Positions 4,821-6,128 of a DNA stretch of 6,128 nucleotides are shown here, one piece after another. The DNA is from Candidatus Nanopelagicales bacterium (lineage in GTDB: Bacteria > Actinomycetota > Actinomycetes > S36-B12 > UBA10799), in the NCBI GenBank assembly GCA_025455985.1, contig JALOLM010000227.1:1-6128 (forward strand), in the 5' to 3' direction. Position 1 is the stretch's first letter. Every line of letters begins with the position of its first letter. The notes beneath the pieces are model-generated. The model saw nothing but the letters and a program-made list of their open reading frames with translations, ran no database searches and had not been told where the DNA came from. A program made the position numbers and the translations under genes.

Positions 4821-6128
4821 TCGGGCAGTGTCTCCAGCACATCGCTGAGGAACTGGCAACGGTCGAAGACTTCTTCGCCGTTGAACGTCCAGCCCATTCG
4901 GACGATCACCGCGTCGCGCGAGGGGACCATGGCCACGGTCTGACCCCAGTGCCCGCCCATGTACAAGGCGTCCTCAGGGATGCCCGGCGTTCCCTTGCAC
5001 TCTCCACCGACGGGGTTGGCCGGGATCCACGTCTGCGCGCCGTACCCGGCACCCTCACCCTCGGGCAACGATGAGGTTCCAGCGGTCTCCCACCAGTCGG
5101 CAGGCAGCACTTGCTGGCCCTGCCACTGCCCGTCTTTGAGCATCACTTCTCCGAGGCGAGCCCAGTCCGTGACGCTGGCCCACAGGTAGGACGAGCCCAC
5201 CCAGGTGCCGCTCTCGTCGGTCTCCAGGGTCGCGGTCTTCACGCCGATCGGGTCGAACAGAGCGGTCTTGGAGTAGTCCCAGTACTCCTGCTGGGAGCCG
5301 AACTGCGCTTCGACGATCTGAGCCAGGATGTTGGACACCGCGCTGAGGTACTCCCAGTTGGTGCCCGGCGGGAACTCGCTGGGGTGGTCGGCGGCCCAGT
5401 CGGCCATGTTGGGCTGGTTGTAGAGCATGTCCAGGACGTCGCTGCCGGGTTCGTAGCCCTCGTTGATCTTCAAACCCGCGCGCATGTACATGAGGTCCGC
5501 GACCGTGATCTCGGCCCGCTCGTCCTGTGCCCACTGCGCGACCCACTCGGGTGCTTTGCCCTCCGGGAATGCGTCGATCACCGGGGTCTCGATGTCGAGG
5601 CCGACCTCTTCGAACTTCTTGTAGGCCAACATCGCGGCCACGGTCTTGGTCATCGACCATCCGTGCAGCGCAACGTTCTTCTCGATGTCCTTGCCGTCAC
5701 GTACGAGCAGGAGCTTGCCGTTTTGGACGACCGCGACGCCTCTTGCGTTGGCGCCTTGCGGGTCGCCGGAGTCCGCGAATGCCTCGTCGACGACCTTGGT
5801 CAACTCGGTGTCGTCGAAACCGGCCGGCGGCTGCGGCGCATCACCGGCGGGCCACGGGGCTGGATCCGCCGGGGCAGGTGTGTAGGGGACCGCGGAGGGA
5901 TCCGCCGGAGCACCGAGCACGCAGCCCCGATCGGTCACCAGGGAGGCCTGCCGCTTGAACATGCCGAGGAACGTGCCCGTGGCGTAGTGCTCCTCTTCAT
6001 TGAGCTCGGCGGAGACCAAGCCGAAGAGCAGCGGGCTGGCAGGGACGACGTCCTGTTCCATAAGCGTGTCCGCGTCCCCGGAACGGCCTGCGACGAAGCT
6101 CGCGGAGCACAGCGCCTTGGCGGCCATT
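4817..6128 (-). CDS. Serine hydrolase, beta-lactamase fold (class C / NylB-like), 5'-truncated
   Basis: The frame is open to the window edge, with 436 residues visible from the ATG at 6127 and a stop at 4819-4817. The beta-lactamase/transpeptidase-like domain covers about residues 110-430. S158-M-T-K161 is the SxxK nucleophile and base motif, Y260 in NWEYLSAVSN is the likely catalytic tyrosine, and GGHWGQ (391-396, H393) stands for the KTG-type element. These features suit esterase, amidase or oligomer hydrolase activity as in 6-aminohexanoate-dimer hydrolase relatives. Resistance to beta-lactams should not be assumed. Visible residues 1-75, with LCSASFVAGR and the later DRGCVLG, match an N-terminal region that in relatives I recall follows a signal or membrane segment. 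The Met at 6127 is therefore probably internal, and the real start lies beyond the window. A Pro/Ala-rich linker occupies about 72-102. The downstream thioesterase overlaps its stop, forming an operon. Confidence 0.88.
   Translation of the reverse strand, partial: MAAKALCSASFVAGRSGDADTLMEQDVVPASPLLFGLVSAELNEEEHYATGTFLGMFKRQASLVTDRGCVLGAPADPSAVPYTPAPADPAPWPAGDAPQPPAGFDDTELTKVVDEAFADSGDPQGANARGVAVVQNGKLLLVRDGKDIEKNVALHGWSMTKTVAAMLAYKKFEEVGLDIETPVIDAFPEGKAPEWVAQWAQDERAEITVADLMYMRAGLKINEGYEPGSDVLDMLYNQPNMADWAADHPSEFPPGTNWEYLSAVSNILAQIVEAQFGSQQEYWDYSKTALFDPIGVKTATLETDESGTWVGSSYLWASVTDWARLGEVMLKDGQWQGQQVLPADWWETAGTSSLPEGEGAGYGAQTWIPANPVGGECKGTPGIPEDALYMGGHWGQTVAMVPSRDAVIVRMGWTFNGEEVFDRCQFLSDVLETLPE

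Noticed and set aside
4365..4859. Thioesterase start at 4859 (13 residues longer)
   Set aside because: This start would put the N-terminus inside the hydrolase coding region with a non-conserved MPVPQRCAG leader. ATG 4820 with the ATGA overlap fits family length and operon structure better.
6125..6127. ATG 6127-6125 as the true start of the serine hydrolase
   Set aside because: The following residues AAKALCSASFVAGR resemble an internal segment that follows a membrane or signal region in relatives. The window simply ends here, so a start cannot be claimed.

Overview
The window is GC-rich, densely packed and has codon usage typical of an actinobacterium. Supporting signs are GTG starts, TANNNT -10 boxes placed exactly where leaderless transcripts would need them, a small transglycosylase lipoprotein and a secreted, Cys-poor binding protein. 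The genus cannot be named from this sequence alone. No rRNA, tRNA, CRISPR array or insertion sequence was seen.

Layout. (1) 1-1017, plus: the 3' part of a carotenoid-oxygenase-family gene with all four iron-binding histidines. (2) 1018-1208: not an empty spacer. It holds, on the minus strand, a decayed 3' end of a second copy of the binding-protein gene found at 2919-3800, then a probable leaderless promoter. (3) 1209-2910, plus: an exporter-type ABC pair. The ATPase is broken by a deletion that shifts the frame and removes the H-loop. The ABC-2 permease is intact and overlaps the ATPase by ATGA. (4) 2919-3800, minus: a secreted PstS-like substrate-binding protein, convergent with the permease. 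(5) 3801-3858: a compact divergent promoter region. (6) 3859-4368, plus: a lytic transglycosylase lipoprotein whose stop overlaps the stop of the next, convergent gene within a hairpin. (7) 4365-6128, minus: a two-gene operon of a 5'-truncated serine hydrolase (beta-lactamase fold) and a hotdog-fold thioesterase, coupled by an ATGA overlap.

How the genes relate. The ABC pair would form one exporter, but as read the ATPase cannot be complete, so the transporter is either dead or the sequence has an error. The binding protein has no importer beside it and should not be assigned to the ABC-2 exporter. The hydrolase and thioesterase are likely co-expressed. I see no strong case for a new multi-gene system. 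The most notable points are the unannotated gene relic at 1018-1137, the ABC operon lying between two same-orientation copies of that gene's 3' end, the H-loop deletion, and the repeated leaderless promoter geometry.
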